Shown: in pieces, positions 1 through 8,926 of the stretch | How the letters are laid out: each line of letters starts with the position of its first letter | How positions within the stretch are numbered: the stretch's first letter is position 1 | From: CAWJFJ01 sp963800065 | GTDB taxonomy: Bacteria; Actinomycetota; Acidimicrobiia; Acidimicrobiales; UBA8190 | Direction of reading: 5' to 3' | NCBI GenBank assembly: GCA_963800065.1 | Contig: CAWCZO010000003.1 | Span: 496,001 to 560,000 of the forward strand | Length of the DNA stretch: 64,000 nucleotides | The notes under the pieces: model-generated | The model's input: only the letters and a program-made list of their open reading frames with translations | Told to the model about the DNA's origin: nothing | Databases searched by the model: none | Program-made: the position numbers and the translations under genes

Positions 1-294
1 GCAGTTGACCGGGAATTGGGATTCCATAGTGTTGTTGGTGAGCAAGGCGAGGCACTATGCGTCGTAGAGCGTTCACGAAGGGCGCAACCATCACGGAGGG
101 CGCAACAGCCTCGCGAAGTGCTACCACAGGAAGGGCATCGATCACCACTGAGCGTGTTTACTGCATCGAACCTGGAGTTCGGGGCCGAGAATTAACCGCC
201 GGCGGTGGCCAGGATGGGGCAAAGACCACAGCATGTGACTAAGTTAGATGGAGGAGTCGTCGCCCCAGGGTGGCGAAGGGCGAGGGGTGAAGAG
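1..294 (+). promoter_or_regulatory. Gene-free leader upstream of the first gene
   Basis: No convincing gene lies here; the short open frame at 57-242 has no ribosome site and an unlikely composition. A sigma70-like pair, TTGACC at 5-10 and TAGTGT at 27-32, could be a promoter. A perfect 7-bp inverted repeat (CATAGTG 25-31, CACTATG 53-59) could fold a hairpin, and a 15-bp near-direct repeat (74-88 and 92-106, one mismatch) follows. I compared the leader by eye with the c-di-GMP-I riboswitch consensus and found only partial word matches, so no riboswitch is called. Confidence 0.25.
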
Positions 295-588
295 ATGAAA
301 ATCAGGTTGCTCGGCTTGGGTCTGGGATCCGTCCTGACCCTGGCCGGCGTGATGGTTCCGTCGGTGACGGCGAGTGCGGACAGCACCTGTTACACGGGCT
401 GCGCCTCCCCGCCGCCGTCCGGGCACGTGCCCACGACGGCGACGAAGGACGCCGGCGCGGTGTCATCGACCAGCTTGGCGTTCACCGGTGCCGACATCGA
501 GGAGATGACGGCGTTCGGTGCGGGCGCTCTTGTTGTGGGAGGCGTTCTGGTGCGGCGCAGCCGCCGCCGCAATCGGGCCCACGCGTAA
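295..588 (+). CDS. Small secreted protein with LPXTG-like sorting signal
   Basis: The 97-residue product has a signal peptide (residues 1-28, ending near ASADS), a short Ser/Thr/Pro-rich middle with two cysteines (Cys32, Cys36), and a classic C-terminal sorting layout: LAFTG at 61-65, a hydrophobic segment at about 72-86 and the basic tail RRSRRRNR. This layout predicts sortase cleavage and attachment to the wall or a pilin-like partner. The start at ATG 295 is chosen because GAGGGGTGAAGAG precedes it and the signal peptide begins there; a longer frame from 205 adds an uncharged, unlikely extension. No sortase is in the window. The protein family is unknown to me. It lies 27 bp before the glycan-initiating transferase, so it may be part of the same surface locus. 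Confidence 0.7.
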   Translation: MKIRLLGLGLGSVLTLAGVMVPSVTASADSTCYTGCASPPPSGHVPTTATKDAGAVSSTSLAFTGADIEEMTAFGAGALVVGGVLVRRSRRRNRAHA

Positions 589-615
589 CTAGTTCGTTCG
601 AAGGCGCCGCTCGTC

Positions 616-2256
616 ATGGCCGTCGGCCTCAATTTCCAGTCGTGGGCGACCGAGTCGCGGACGCGCCCTCGCTCCGTCACCCGCCGTCGGTGGCGGGCAC
701 CGGCCCGTCCGGAGATGGCCGTCGTGGCCTTCGCCGACTTCGCCGCCCTGGCTGCCTTCGTCATGATCGTCGCCCCCCTGGCCACGACGTGGTGGAGCTA
801 CGCCTTCATCGGCTCGGTGGTTCTCCTGCTCACCGCCACCGGTCACTACCGCAGTCGCATCACGTTGAACGTCGCCCGTGAGGCGCGTTCCATCACCGCC
901 TGCACGGCGGTGCCCCTGCTGACTCTGGCCGCCATCCACATCAACCATGTCTCGAGTGTGGGGCTCATCGAAGCCGGTCTCTGCGTCGTGCTCTGCATGC
1001 TCGTCCTGCGTTGCTTCCTGTACGCGCTGATCCGGCGCCTGCGCTCGAAGGGGGTCTACGGCGAGCGGACGCTCATCATCGGAGCGGGACAGATCGGGAC
1101 GACGTTCGCGGCGACGCTCGAAGAGCACCGGGAGTACGGCCTGCGCCCCATCGGATTCCTCGACGACGTCGACGGCGCCGATCTCCCGCTGCCGTTGTTC
1201 GGTGGGGTGGCCCTGCTGCGGATGGTTCTCTTCGAAGAGAGGGTCGATCGCGTCGTGGTGGCCTTCGGTCGGGCCCGTGAGGCGGACATGGTCGATGTCC
1301 TGCGCGCCTGCGAGGACGCCTCAGTCGACATCCACATCCTCCCCCGGTTCTTCGAGCTGGGTTCGGCCGTGCACGCCACCGACGTCGACGACGTCTGGGG
1401 ATTCCCCCTCGTCCGTCTGCGCCGTCCGGTGCGCCGGACCTTCTCCCGGGCCGCCAAGCGGGCCTTCGACATGTCAGTGGCCGTTGTCGGTCTGCTGCTC
1501 TCCGCTCCCCTGTACGCCGTGCTGGCGGTGGCCGTGAAACTCTCGAGCCCCGGGCCCGTCCATTTCCGTCAGCAGCGCGTGGGCCAGCGTGGGGAGACGG
1601 TCGAGATCCTCAAGTTCCGTTCCATGCGGGTCCATTCCGACTCCGATACCGAATGGACCACCGATGAAGAGGTGGTCACCAGGGTCGGTCATGTGATGAG
1701 GGTGCTCGGACTCGACGAGATCCCTCAGCTCTGGAACATTCTCCGGGGTCAGATGTCGCTGGTGGGGCCCAGGCCCGAACGCCCCTTCTTCGTCGAGCAG
1801 TTCAAGGCCGAGATTCCCCACTACGACGACCGACACCGGGTGCCGGGAGGTCTGACGGGGCTGGCTCAGGTCCACGGTCTGCGCGGCGACACATCGATCG
1901 AGGAGCGGGCCCGGTTCGACAACCACTACATCGAGAACTGGTCCCTCTGGCGGGACCTGACCATCTTGATGCAGACGCTCTTCGCCGTGGTGCGCAACCT
2001 CGGGTCGGCGGGATCGGCAAACCCGGTGGCCACCACCGTCACGGCGGGATCGACGCTCGGTGTGGTCACGACCGAGTCGACGGTCGGTGGCGTTGCTCCG
2101 TCCTCCACGGGCACGGCCGTCGGTGCCGTCACGCCGCCGTCCACCGGATCGACGGCCGGTGCCCTACGCTCGGAGGATCTCGAGCACAGCGAAGCGGAAC
2201 ACCGGGCCACCTCGCCGGTGGCCCACGAGTCGAACGAGGCAGCGCCGATCGGATGA
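616..2256 (+). CDS. Polyprenyl glycosylphosphotransferase (glycan-initiating)
   Basis: This 546-residue membrane enzyme is predicted to move a sugar phosphate from a nucleotide sugar to undecaprenyl phosphate, the first step of exopolysaccharide synthesis. The N-terminal part has about four membrane segments (residues 35-150) and a Rossmann-like CoA-binding fold (GAGQIGTTF, near 155). A fifth hydrophobic segment near residue 285 leads into the catalytic domain, which shows SSPGPVHFRQQRVG, LKFRSM, LDEIPQLWNILRG and LVGPRPERP, all family hallmarks (WcaJ/WbaP type). The last 70 residues are a Thr/Ser/Gly/Val-rich tail not usual for the family. The stop overlaps the start of the next gene by 4 bp, which suggests translational coupling. 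ATG 715 is a possible later start but would remove the first part of the membrane domain. Confidence 0.88.
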   Translation: MAVGLNFQSWATESRTRPRSVTRRRWRAPARPEMAVVAFADFAALAAFVMIVAPLATTWWSYAFIGSVVLLLTATGHYRSRITLNVAREARSITACTAVPLLTLAAIHINHVSSVGLIEAGLCVVLCMLVLRCFLYALIRRLRSKGVYGERTLIIGAGQIGTTFAATLEEHREYGLRPIGFLDDVDGADLPLPLFGGVALLRMVLFEERVDRVVVAFGRAREADMVDVLRACEDASVDIHILPRFFELGSAVHATDVDDVWGFPLVRLRRPVRRTFSRAAKRAFDMSVAVVGLLLSAPLYAVLAVAVKLSSPGPVHFRQQRVGQRGETVEILKFRSMRVHSDSDTEWTTDEEVVTRVGHVMRVLGLDEIPQLWNILRGQMSLVGPRPERPFFVEQFKAEIPHYDDRHRVPGGLTGLAQVHGLRGDTSIEERARFDNHYIENWSLWRDLTILMQTLFAVVRNLGSAGSANPVATTVTAGSTLGVVTTESTVGGVAPSSTGTAVGAVTPPSTGSTAGALRSEDLEHSEAEHRATSPVAHESNEAAPIG

Positions 2257-3800
2257 CGACGGTCGTGCACCGGGCTCCTGACGTGAGTGCCGAAGGTGCG
2301 GGCCCCGGTCAGACACACCCGCCGACTCTGTGGAAAGGTCCGGTCGCCAGCCTGGTGCTGGTCGTCGGTTTCCTCGTCAGCATCGTCTCGGTCGGCCGGG
2401 CCAGCTTGTCGCTCGACGAGAGCGTCAGCACGACGTTGGCCTACTCACCCTGGCACAGCTTCACGCAGACGATTCTGCACCGTGAAGCGAACATGTCGCT
2501 CTATTACCTTCTCTTGCGGACCTGGGTGTCCGTTTCCGGGGGGACGGTGGAACGCATCGCCGGTCCGGAAGCCACCGTGAGGACATTGTCGGTTCTGGCC
2601 AGTGTGGGTGCGCTGGCTGTTGTCATGGTGGTGACCCGTCGGCTCTTCGACCGGCGGACGGCACTCATCGGCGGGCTCCTGCTGGCCGTCGATCCCCTCG
2701 TCGTCATGTTCGCTCAGGACGCTCGCGGCTACGCCCTCAGTCTCCTTCTCGTCTCGGCGTCCTCCGCTTTGTTCGTGCGCGGCGTCCGGGAACCGTCGGG
2801 ATGGGGCGTGTGGGTGGCCTACGCGCTGATCTCGGCGCTCGCCGCCTACGCAAACTTCTGGGCCGCTCTCGTCCCGCTGGCCCACGGCGCGTCGATCGCC
2901 TTCCTGCCACCGGGCCTCGCGCCCTGGCGCCGCCTGATCCCCACGGGGGTCGGTCTCGGTGTCCTCCTCCTCCCCCTGGGCCTCCTGATCCGGTCGACCG
3001 ACAGCTCCGGGGTCAACTGGGCCGCCGGGTCGAGCGCCGGGAAGCTCTTCACCACGGTGCGTTCCGACGTGCCCCATCCGGTGATCACCGTCCTCGTCGT
3101 CCTCGTCGTCGTCCTCGCCGTCGCCTCGGTGGCCGTGCTGCGGCGACGCGGACTCACGCAGGCTGCCGCCGACCGCTGGCCGGTCGTCTTCGCGCTGTGC
3201 TGGTTGGTGGTGCCGGTGGCTGCCGTCGTGCTGCTCTCGCTCGTCTACAAGCCCCTGCTGGTGGTGCGCTACCTCGTGATCTGCCTCCCGCCCGTCGTCA
3301 TCCTCGCCTCCTACGGCCTGTCCCGCCTCCGAGGGGGCAGGGCGGTGGCGGCGGTGGCCGGGCTCGTGGTGGCGTCGGGCGTCGGGATCGGAGCCCTGTT
3401 CGTCCATGGTTCCCCCCAGGACTGGCGGGGGGCGGTGGCATCGGTGACGGACCGCTCCCGACCGGGAGACGGTGTGGTGATCTTCGCCCCGTACACCCGG
3501 ATCCCCTTCCAGTGGTACGTGGTCAAGGACGAGGCACAGGACCGCCTGCAACCCCTCTTTCCGGCCGGCTCCTGGTCCACCAACGCCCTGCGTTACGACT
3601 CGTCCATCGGTGTCAGCGAGTCGGCCATCGAGACCGCCGTGACCGGCCATGACCGCGTGTGGCTGGTGCTCAGCCAGGAGCAGCTGGACCTGACCGGGGA
3701 ACGGGCCGTGCTCGCCGGACTCCGGTCGGCCGGCCTCGAGCCCGCCGGCACCCGGGCCTTCCACGGCGTTCAGGTGGTCTTGTATGCCGACGGCGGTTGA
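2253..3800 (+). CDS. Polytopic glycosyltransferase, GT39/ArnT-like
   Basis: The 515-residue product is a GT-C fold membrane protein. It begins with a cytoplasmic stretch of about 30 residues and then has 9-11 hydrophobic segments. The first external loop carries SLDES (near residue 52), the acidic motif expected of polyprenyl-phosphate-dependent GT39/GT83 transferases, followed by a loop with NMSLYYLLL. After about residue 385 a soluble C-terminal domain of about 130 residues follows (RPGDGVVIFAPYTRIPFQWY and onward). It probably adds a sugar to a lipid-linked glycan on the outer face. It overlaps the preceding transferase by 4 bp (ATGA). A similar protein is encoded at 51423-53120. The sugar and acceptor cannot be told from sequence. 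Confidence 0.75.
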   Translation: MTTVVHRAPDVSAEGAGPGQTHPPTLWKGPVASLVLVVGFLVSIVSVGRASLSLDESVSTTLAYSPWHSFTQTILHREANMSLYYLLLRTWVSVSGGTVERIAGPEATVRTLSVLASVGALAVVMVVTRRLFDRRTALIGGLLLAVDPLVVMFAQDARGYALSLLLVSASSALFVRGVREPSGWGVWVAYALISALAAYANFWAALVPLAHGASIAFLPPGLAPWRRLIPTGVGLGVLLLPLGLLIRSTDSSGVNWAAGSSAGKLFTTVRSDVPHPVITVLVVLVVVLAVASVAVLRRRGLTQAAADRWPVVFALCWLVVPVAAVVLLSLVYKPLLVVRYLVICLPPVVILASYGLSRLRGGRAVAAVAGLVVASGVGIGALFVHGSPQDWRGAVASVTDRSRPGDGVVIFAPYTRIPFQWYVVKDEAQDRLQPLFPAGSWSTNALRYDSSIGVSESAIETAVTGHDRVWLVLSQEQLDLTGERAVLAGLRSAGLEPAGTRAFHGVQVVLYADGG

Positions 3801-3896
3801 CGGGATCTCGACCTAGGGGACGGCCGGGGGCGTGCGTGACGGCCCCGGGTCGGGCAGGATCGTGCCCGACTCCCATGGCCCGGCCCCCATCGCTCG

Positions 3897-5175
3897 ATGC
3901 CTAGATCCGAACGCTCCACCACTAATCGTGGTCAGCCAACCGCGGTACCGTCGCACGTGGCCGATGCGGCGGACAGCCGGACCGCGGGCCCGCCGGGCGT
4001 GCCCCGGTCCCCGGTTCCTCTGCGGGTTCTCCTGGTCGACGTGTCGGACCGGGGCGGCATCGCCCGGTACTCGGAACGCCTGCGGACCGCTCTCCGAGCC
4101 GAAGGAGCGGTGGTGTCACTGGCCGCCCCGGCCGGCCTGGCCGATCCCGGGCTGGCTCTGGCCAACCGGTGGTGGGGGCCGGACGTCACCGGACTGGCCC
4201 GGCTCCGTGTGCTCGGGCGCCGGCTGGCCGAGGTGGGGCCGTCGGCCATCCTGCTCGGACGGGCCGTGCTGCGGGCCCCGTGTGACGTCGTCCACGTCCA
4301 GACGGAGGTGGTGACGGGTCTCGACCACCTGGCCCTGGCGGCCATCGCCCGGTGGGTTCCCGTGGTGATCACGGCCCACGATCCCGAGCCCCTCGACGGA
4401 GGGGCGCGAGCGTTGCGACGTCAGGCCCGACGTTGGCGGGTGGCCGACGCCGTGATCATCCACAGCGAGAGTCAGCGTCGTCTCGTCGAGACCTGCGCCC
4501 CGGGGGTCCGCGTCTACGTCGTCCCCGTCGATCTGGCCCTGGGCGGGCAGGCGGTGCCGAGGGATGAAGCCCGCCGGCGTCTGGGCCTCGACGGGGCCCC
4601 GACGGCGCTGCTCCTTGGGCTCATCCGGCCCTACAAAGGGATCGGACTGCTGGCCGACGCCTGGCCCACGGTCAAGGCCAAGGTCCCCGGGGCGCGGCTC
4701 CTGGTGGTCGGCGAGCCGTACCGGTGCGACGAATTGGACCGCCTCGAGCACATGTCGGGTGTCGAGGTACGGCCGGGGTTCGTCACCGAGGACGAATTCG
4801 ACTCCTGGGCGGCGGCGCCCGATGTCCTCGTGCTCCCGTATCTCCGAGGCTCGCACTCGGGGATCCTCCATCGTGGCGTCGCCGCCGGCACCCCCGTCCT
4901 GGCCTCGCCCTCGCTGGCCGACGAGGTCCTTCGCACCGGTGCCGGCGCCGTCGTCGCCCTGGACGCCGAGGCCTGGACCCAGGCCATCGTGGACGCCCTC
5001 ACCGGTCATCCGCCGCCCCCGCCGCCCGTGCCCACCGGGCGCGGCGACGGCCCTCGCCACGTTGGCCGTCTACCGGGACGTCATCGACCGCCGGGCCCGT
5101 GTCCGCACCGGCGGCGCTGGTGGCCGCCGGGCCGGCGGTCGGGCGGCCGTTCGTCGGGCGAAGATCGCTTCGTGA
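3897..5175 (+). CDS. GT4 glycosyltransferase, first of a tandem pair (frame break near 5010-5060)
   Basis: The frame from ATG 3897 encodes a GT-B fold glycosyltransferase: an N-terminal donor-side motif DVSDRGGIARYSERL, a middle HDPEPLDGG, and the UDP/GDP-sugar domain with LLLGLIRPYKGIGLL, GFVTEDEFDSW and LRGSHSGILHRGVAAGTPVLAS. Homology stops after TGHPPPPPPVPTG. In the +1 frame it resumes as ATALATLAVYRDVIDRR and ends at TGA 5173-5175, right where the next gene starts (GTGA). A single-base indel in the GC run between about 5010 and 5060 would explain this. Taken literally, the first frame runs on through the next gene. I treat it as one gene of about 425 codons with a likely sequencing error. 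Role: a sugar-transfer step in the surface glycan. Confidence 0.7.
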
Positions 5176-6384
5176 GCCGGCTGTCGGCCAAGGAGCGGCT
5201 GTGGGTCGCCGAGGTGAGCAATTCACGACAGGTGTGGGGGGCTGAGTCAGCCATCATGGCTCTCGCCGCACCTCTCGCCGACCGGGGGATCGATCTGGCC
5301 CTGGCGTCGCCCCCCGGCGGTGACCTGGAAGAGCAATGGACGAAGATGGGTCTGCGCCACCTCCCCCTCGACATCCCCGACCGTGAGGGGATCCGGAGCC
5401 ACGACGGCCACGGCCGTGCACCCGCCGGTCAGCTGATGTCGGAGCTGATGGTGTCGCTCCGATCGGTGCGAAGGATCGTCCGGATGGGACGGCAGGTCGA
5501 CATCCTGCACTCCAGCAGTCTCTGGACCCACCTCGACTGCGCCGTGGCCGGCCGACTGGCGCGGCGGCCGGTGGTGCTGGACCTGCATGACATCGTGCGG
5601 CCGGGGACGGGCCGCCGGGTCCTCACCGCAGCCGACGCGCCTGTCGTCGGCCGCCGTGGCCGTGAGCCACGCCGTGGCCGACTGCGTGGGACCGTGGGGC
5701 GCCGGCCGGATGCGCATCATGGTCCCGGCCGTCGAGCTCGACCGTTTCCGGCCCGGGCCCGCCGATCCCGAGATGCGCCGGCGGCTCACCTCGTCGGAGG
5801 CCGACCCGTTGGTCGGCATCGTGGGGCGGATCGATCCCGAGAAGGGGGTGGATCTCGTCGTGAGGGCCGTCGCCGCTCTCGGAGGGGCGGCGGCGCGCGC
5901 TCATCTCGTTGTCGTCGGGAGCCCCGGGTTCGATTCGGGCACGTACCTCGAGCGCCTGAAGGCCGACGCCGATCGGCTGCTCGGCGACCGGGCCCGCTTC
6001 GTCGGCCGGATGGACGACGTCCCGGAGACCCTCAAGGCGCTCGACGTCCTGGTGAACGCCTCGGTGGCTGAGCCCTTCGGCCTGGGTGTGCTCGAGGCCC
6101 AGGCCACCGGGGTGCCCGTCGTGGCCACCCTCTCCGGGGGGGTGACCGATTTCCTGACCGACGGGGACAACGCCCTTCTCGTCCCGTGCGGGGACGCCGA
6201 CGCCATGACGAGGGCGATCGAGCGGGTGATCACCGACCCCGAGCTGGCGGCCCGGATGACCCGCCGAGGCCGGGCCGTCGCCGAAGTGGCCCACGGGATC
6301 GATCACTTCGCCGACGAGTTGGCCTCGCTGTACCGGCGCCTGGCCCACCAGCCGCCCGACCAGGGCGGGGAGCCCGCGCCATGA
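5172..6384 (+). CDS. GT4 glycosyltransferase, second of the pair (frame break near 5610-5660)
   Basis: The likely start is GTG 5172, overlapping the upstream stop as GTGA. The N-terminal half (RLWVAEVSNSRQVWGAESA, then DILHSSSLWTHLDCAVAGRLARRP and LDLHDIVRPGTGRRVL) lies in the frame of the upstream gene. The C-terminal half (VAVSHAVADCV, VGIVGRIDPEKGVDLVVRA, NASVAEPFGLGVLEAQATGVPVVA) lies one frame over and ends at TGA 6384. The switch must fall near 5610-5660, inside an otherwise unbroken GT4 domain. The EPFGLGVLEAQ segment is the sugar-nucleotide E-x7-E motif, so the enzyme would be active if the indel is an artefact. ATGA overlap couples it to the next transferase. Confidence 0.7.
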
Positions 6385-7520
6385 GGGCCGTCATGGTCAC
6401 CAAGTTCGTGCCTCTTCCCGACGACTCCGGGGGCAAGAAGCGCTCTCTGGCCATCGCCCGGCGCCTGGCCGAGCGCGCCGATCTCGTGCTGTGTGCGTAC
6501 GACGACGGGACCGCCGATCTCGGTGCCATGGAAAAGCTCGGTGTGGACGTCCGGACCGTGCCGTGGCGCGCCGGGATCGTCGGCGCGTCACGCGGTGTGG
6601 CCCGCACGAAGAGCATCTCGGCCGGTCGCTTCTGGAGCACCGAGCTGGCCGGCGAGGTCCGCCGGGCGGCGGCGGGCGCGCCGCTCGATCTGCTCCAGGT
6701 CGAGTACGTGCAGATGGCACCGTTCGCCGATGGCGTGGCGGCCACCATGCGCGTCCTCGACCTCCACAACGTCGAATCGGAGTTGGCGGCGAGCTACGCT
6801 CGGGCCCGTCGGCTGCCGTGGTCGGCTCCCTTCCATCTCGAAGCGGCGGCCTTGCGCGCCCTCGAACGCAGAGCGCTGCGGGCGTTCGACACGGTGGTCG
6901 TGGTCAGTGAGCGCGAAAGGGACCGGCTAGCGGCGTCGGCCGGCTCCGTCGTGGTGTGCCCGAACGGCATCGACACGCCCGAGGCCCTCCCGAACGCACC
7001 CTCGCCGACGGTGTCCTTCGTCGCCACCATGGGGTGGGCACCCAACACCGACGCCGCCCTCTGGCTCGGGCGTGAGATCTGGCCCCAGGTCCAGCTCCGG
7101 GTCCCCGAGGCGCGTCTGCTCCTCGTCGGGCGGGACCCGACCCCCGCCGTGAGGGCCCTGGCGTCGCCGACGATCGATGTGTCCGGTACCGTGGCGGACG
7201 TTCGCCCCTACCTAGCCCAGACGCGTGTCGCCGTCGCTCCGCTGCGATCGGGGGGTGGTACACGCCTCAAGCTGCTCGAGGCGCTCGGCATGGGCCGGCC
7301 GGTGGTCGCCACCTCGATCGGGGTCGACGGCTTCGAGGACCTCGTGGGTCGCGGTGTGGTGGTGGCCGACGACGCCACCGGAATCGCCGATGCCCTGGTG
7401 GAGCTCCTCAAGCACCCGGACGCCGCCGCCGATATGGGTAGGGCGGGCCACAAGGCCGTCGCCGCCCACCATTCCTGGGACGGCGCGCTGGCCCCGCTCC
7501 TGGAGGCGGTATCCCGATGA
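6381..7520 (+). CDS. GT4 glycosyltransferase
   Basis: The 379-residue product is an intact GT-B glycosyltransferase. The start at ATG 6381 overlaps the upstream stop (ATGA) and gives the normal N-terminus MRAVMVTKFVPLPDDSGGKKRS, where GGKKR is the donor-loop motif of this subfamily. The acceptor domain contains LLQVEYVQMAPF and LDLHNVESEL. The donor domain contains VCPNGIDTP, VATMGWAPNTDAALWL, LLLVGRDPTP and LRSGGGTRLKLLEALGMGRPVVAT, which carries the conserved glutamate. This arrangement resembles the exopolysaccharide transferases often named TuaC/PelF-like in databases, but the sugar is unknown. The gene sits in a tightly overlapped operon, so its substrate is presumably the same repeat unit as its neighbours. 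Confidence 0.85.
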   Translation: MRAVMVTKFVPLPDDSGGKKRSLAIARRLAERADLVLCAYDDGTADLGAMEKLGVDVRTVPWRAGIVGASRGVARTKSISAGRFWSTELAGEVRRAAAGAPLDLLQVEYVQMAPFADGVAATMRVLDLHNVESELAASYARARRLPWSAPFHLEAAALRALERRALRAFDTVVVVSERERDRLAASAGSVVVCPNGIDTPEALPNAPSPTVSFVATMGWAPNTDAALWLGREIWPQVQLRVPEARLLLVGRDPTPAVRALASPTIDVSGTVADVRPYLAQTRVAVAPLRSGGGTRLKLLEALGMGRPVVATSIGVDGFEDLVGRGVVVADDATGIADALVELLKHPDAAADMGRAGHKAVAAHHSWDGALAPLLEAVSR

Positions 7521-8923
7521 CCCAGGCAGCCATCCTTCTCGTGGCCGCGGCGGCGGCCGCCGTGCTCCTGGGCGTGTTCGTCCGCTGGGAGCGCATGGGC
7601 AAGGAGCAGAACGCCGTGCTGCTGCTCCTCGGCATGCTGGTGGTCGAGGCCACCTTGTACGAGAACCAGGACAACATGCCCCGGGACCTCTTCCACCCCG
7701 GCAACGGCGCCTTCGAGTTCCGGCTGCCCGAGGTCATCATCACGCTTGCCCTGCTCGCCCGCCTGGTGGTCCGGGGCCGGGCCACCCGGGTCGGGGGGCC
7801 ACCCCTTCTGTGGCTGGCGTTCGGCGCCTGGATCGCCGTGGCTCTGGTGGAAGGGGTCCTCAGGCACAACGACATCACCCAGATCCCCTATGAGGGCAAG
7901 GTGATCATCTACGTGGTGGGTGGCTACGCCCTGGCCGCCGGGGTGCCCATCCAGCGATTCTTCGAGGGACGGGGCCTCGTGCGCCTGGTGCGATGGTCCG
8001 GCGTGGCGGCCGCCGTCGTCGTCCTCATGTCCGCCGTCCACAAGGAATACGCCCTCCACCTGCCCCTTCTCCCGCTTCCCGACTTCGGGGTGGACGGCAG
8101 CGACGCGGCCACGATCTTCGCCGCCATCGGGATCATCGGGCTTATGCTCGAGCTGGCCAAGGAGAAGCGGAGCCGGCTCACCCTTCTGGCCTGCATCCCG
8201 CTCCTGGCGAGCCCCTTCTTCTCCGACCAGCGGGCCGTGCTCATCATGCTGGGGGCCTCGGTCACCGTGATTCTGCTCGTGGCCACCGGCTCCACGGCAC
8301 GCCGACGCCTCCGCATCCACTCGGCGGAAGTCCTGCTCAGCGCCCTGGCCGTCGTGGGCGTGGTGCTGGCGGTAGCGGTGATCCCGGCGATCGGGAGTCA
8401 GCAACCTGTCCAGCTGCCCCTCCGCTCCACCTTCGCCAACACCTTCGACGCCAAGGCCAAGATCGAGTCGGCCGAGGACCGTGCTAGCAAGTGGGAGGTG
8501 GCCTTCTCCCTCATCCGCCAGCACCCGGTTATCGGGAATGGACTCGGGGTGGAGTTCAGTTACTTCAACCCGGGGCCGAATATCTTCTCAATGACCGATG
8601 TGACCGAGAACATCGGCATCGACCTCTGGATGCGGGCCGGGCTCATCGGGCTGGGCCTGTTCGCCCTGGCCCTGTTCTTTTCGGTCTTCGACGGGCTGGG
8701 GGCCTGGCGGCTCCATCCTGACCGGATGGTCGCCGTCCTGGCACTGGCCCTGGTGGCGGTGGTCGTGGGCCTGGTGGCGAAGGGCATGGTCGAGTCGATC
8801 TTCGAGAAATACCGCTTGGCCACCACTCTCGGACTCTCCCTGGGCATGTTGCGCAGCGCCGTGACCTCCGCCGGCGGGACCAGAATGGCCCTGAAGCGAA
8901 CCCACGCCTACGGGGAGGTCTGA
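7517..8923 (+). CDS. O-antigen polymerase/ligase-like membrane protein
   Basis: The 468-residue product has about 11 hydrophobic segments and a long periplasm-side loop (about residues 290-375) between late helices, the layout of the Wzy_C/WaaL O-antigen ligase family. The loop contains RASKWEVAFSLIRQHPVIGNGLGVEFSYF, a version of the family signature W-x-x-A-x-x-x-x-x-x-x-P-x-x-G-x-G. In this locus it most likely polymerises lipid-linked repeat units rather than ligating to lipid A. It overlaps the preceding transferase by 4 bp and is followed 3 bp later by the Wzz/kinase gene. A polymerase next to a chain-length regulator is the standard Wzx/Wzy arrangement. No flippase gene is visible in the window. 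Confidence 0.78.
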   Translation: MTQAAILLVAAAAAAVLLGVFVRWERMGKEQNAVLLLLGMLVVEATLYENQDNMPRDLFHPGNGAFEFRLPEVIITLALLARLVVRGRATRVGGPPLLWLAFGAWIAVALVEGVLRHNDITQIPYEGKVIIYVVGGYALAAGVPIQRFFEGRGLVRLVRWSGVAAAVVVLMSAVHKEYALHLPLLPLPDFGVDGSDAATIFAAIGIIGLMLELAKEKRSRLTLLACIPLLASPFFSDQRAVLIMLGASVTVILLVATGSTARRRLRIHSAEVLLSALAVVGVVLAVAVIPAIGSQQPVQLPLRSTFANTFDAKAKIESAEDRASKWEVAFSLIRQHPVIGNGLGVEFSYFNPGPNIFSMTDVTENIGIDLWMRAGLIGLGLFALALFFSVFDGLGAWRLHPDRMVAVLALALVAVVVGLVAKGMVESIFEKYRLATTLGLSLGMLRSAVTSAGGTRMALKRTHAYGEV

Positions 8924-8926
8924 GCC

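Noticed and set aside
1..294. c-di-GMP-I riboswitch
   Set aside because: A few consensus words occur (GGGCGCAACC-like), but the two stems and the tetraloop receptor do not pair.
2445..3764. 439-codon antisense frame over the GT39-like gene
   Set aside because: Charged, repetitive composition and no domain; the + strand gene has membrane segments and family motifs.
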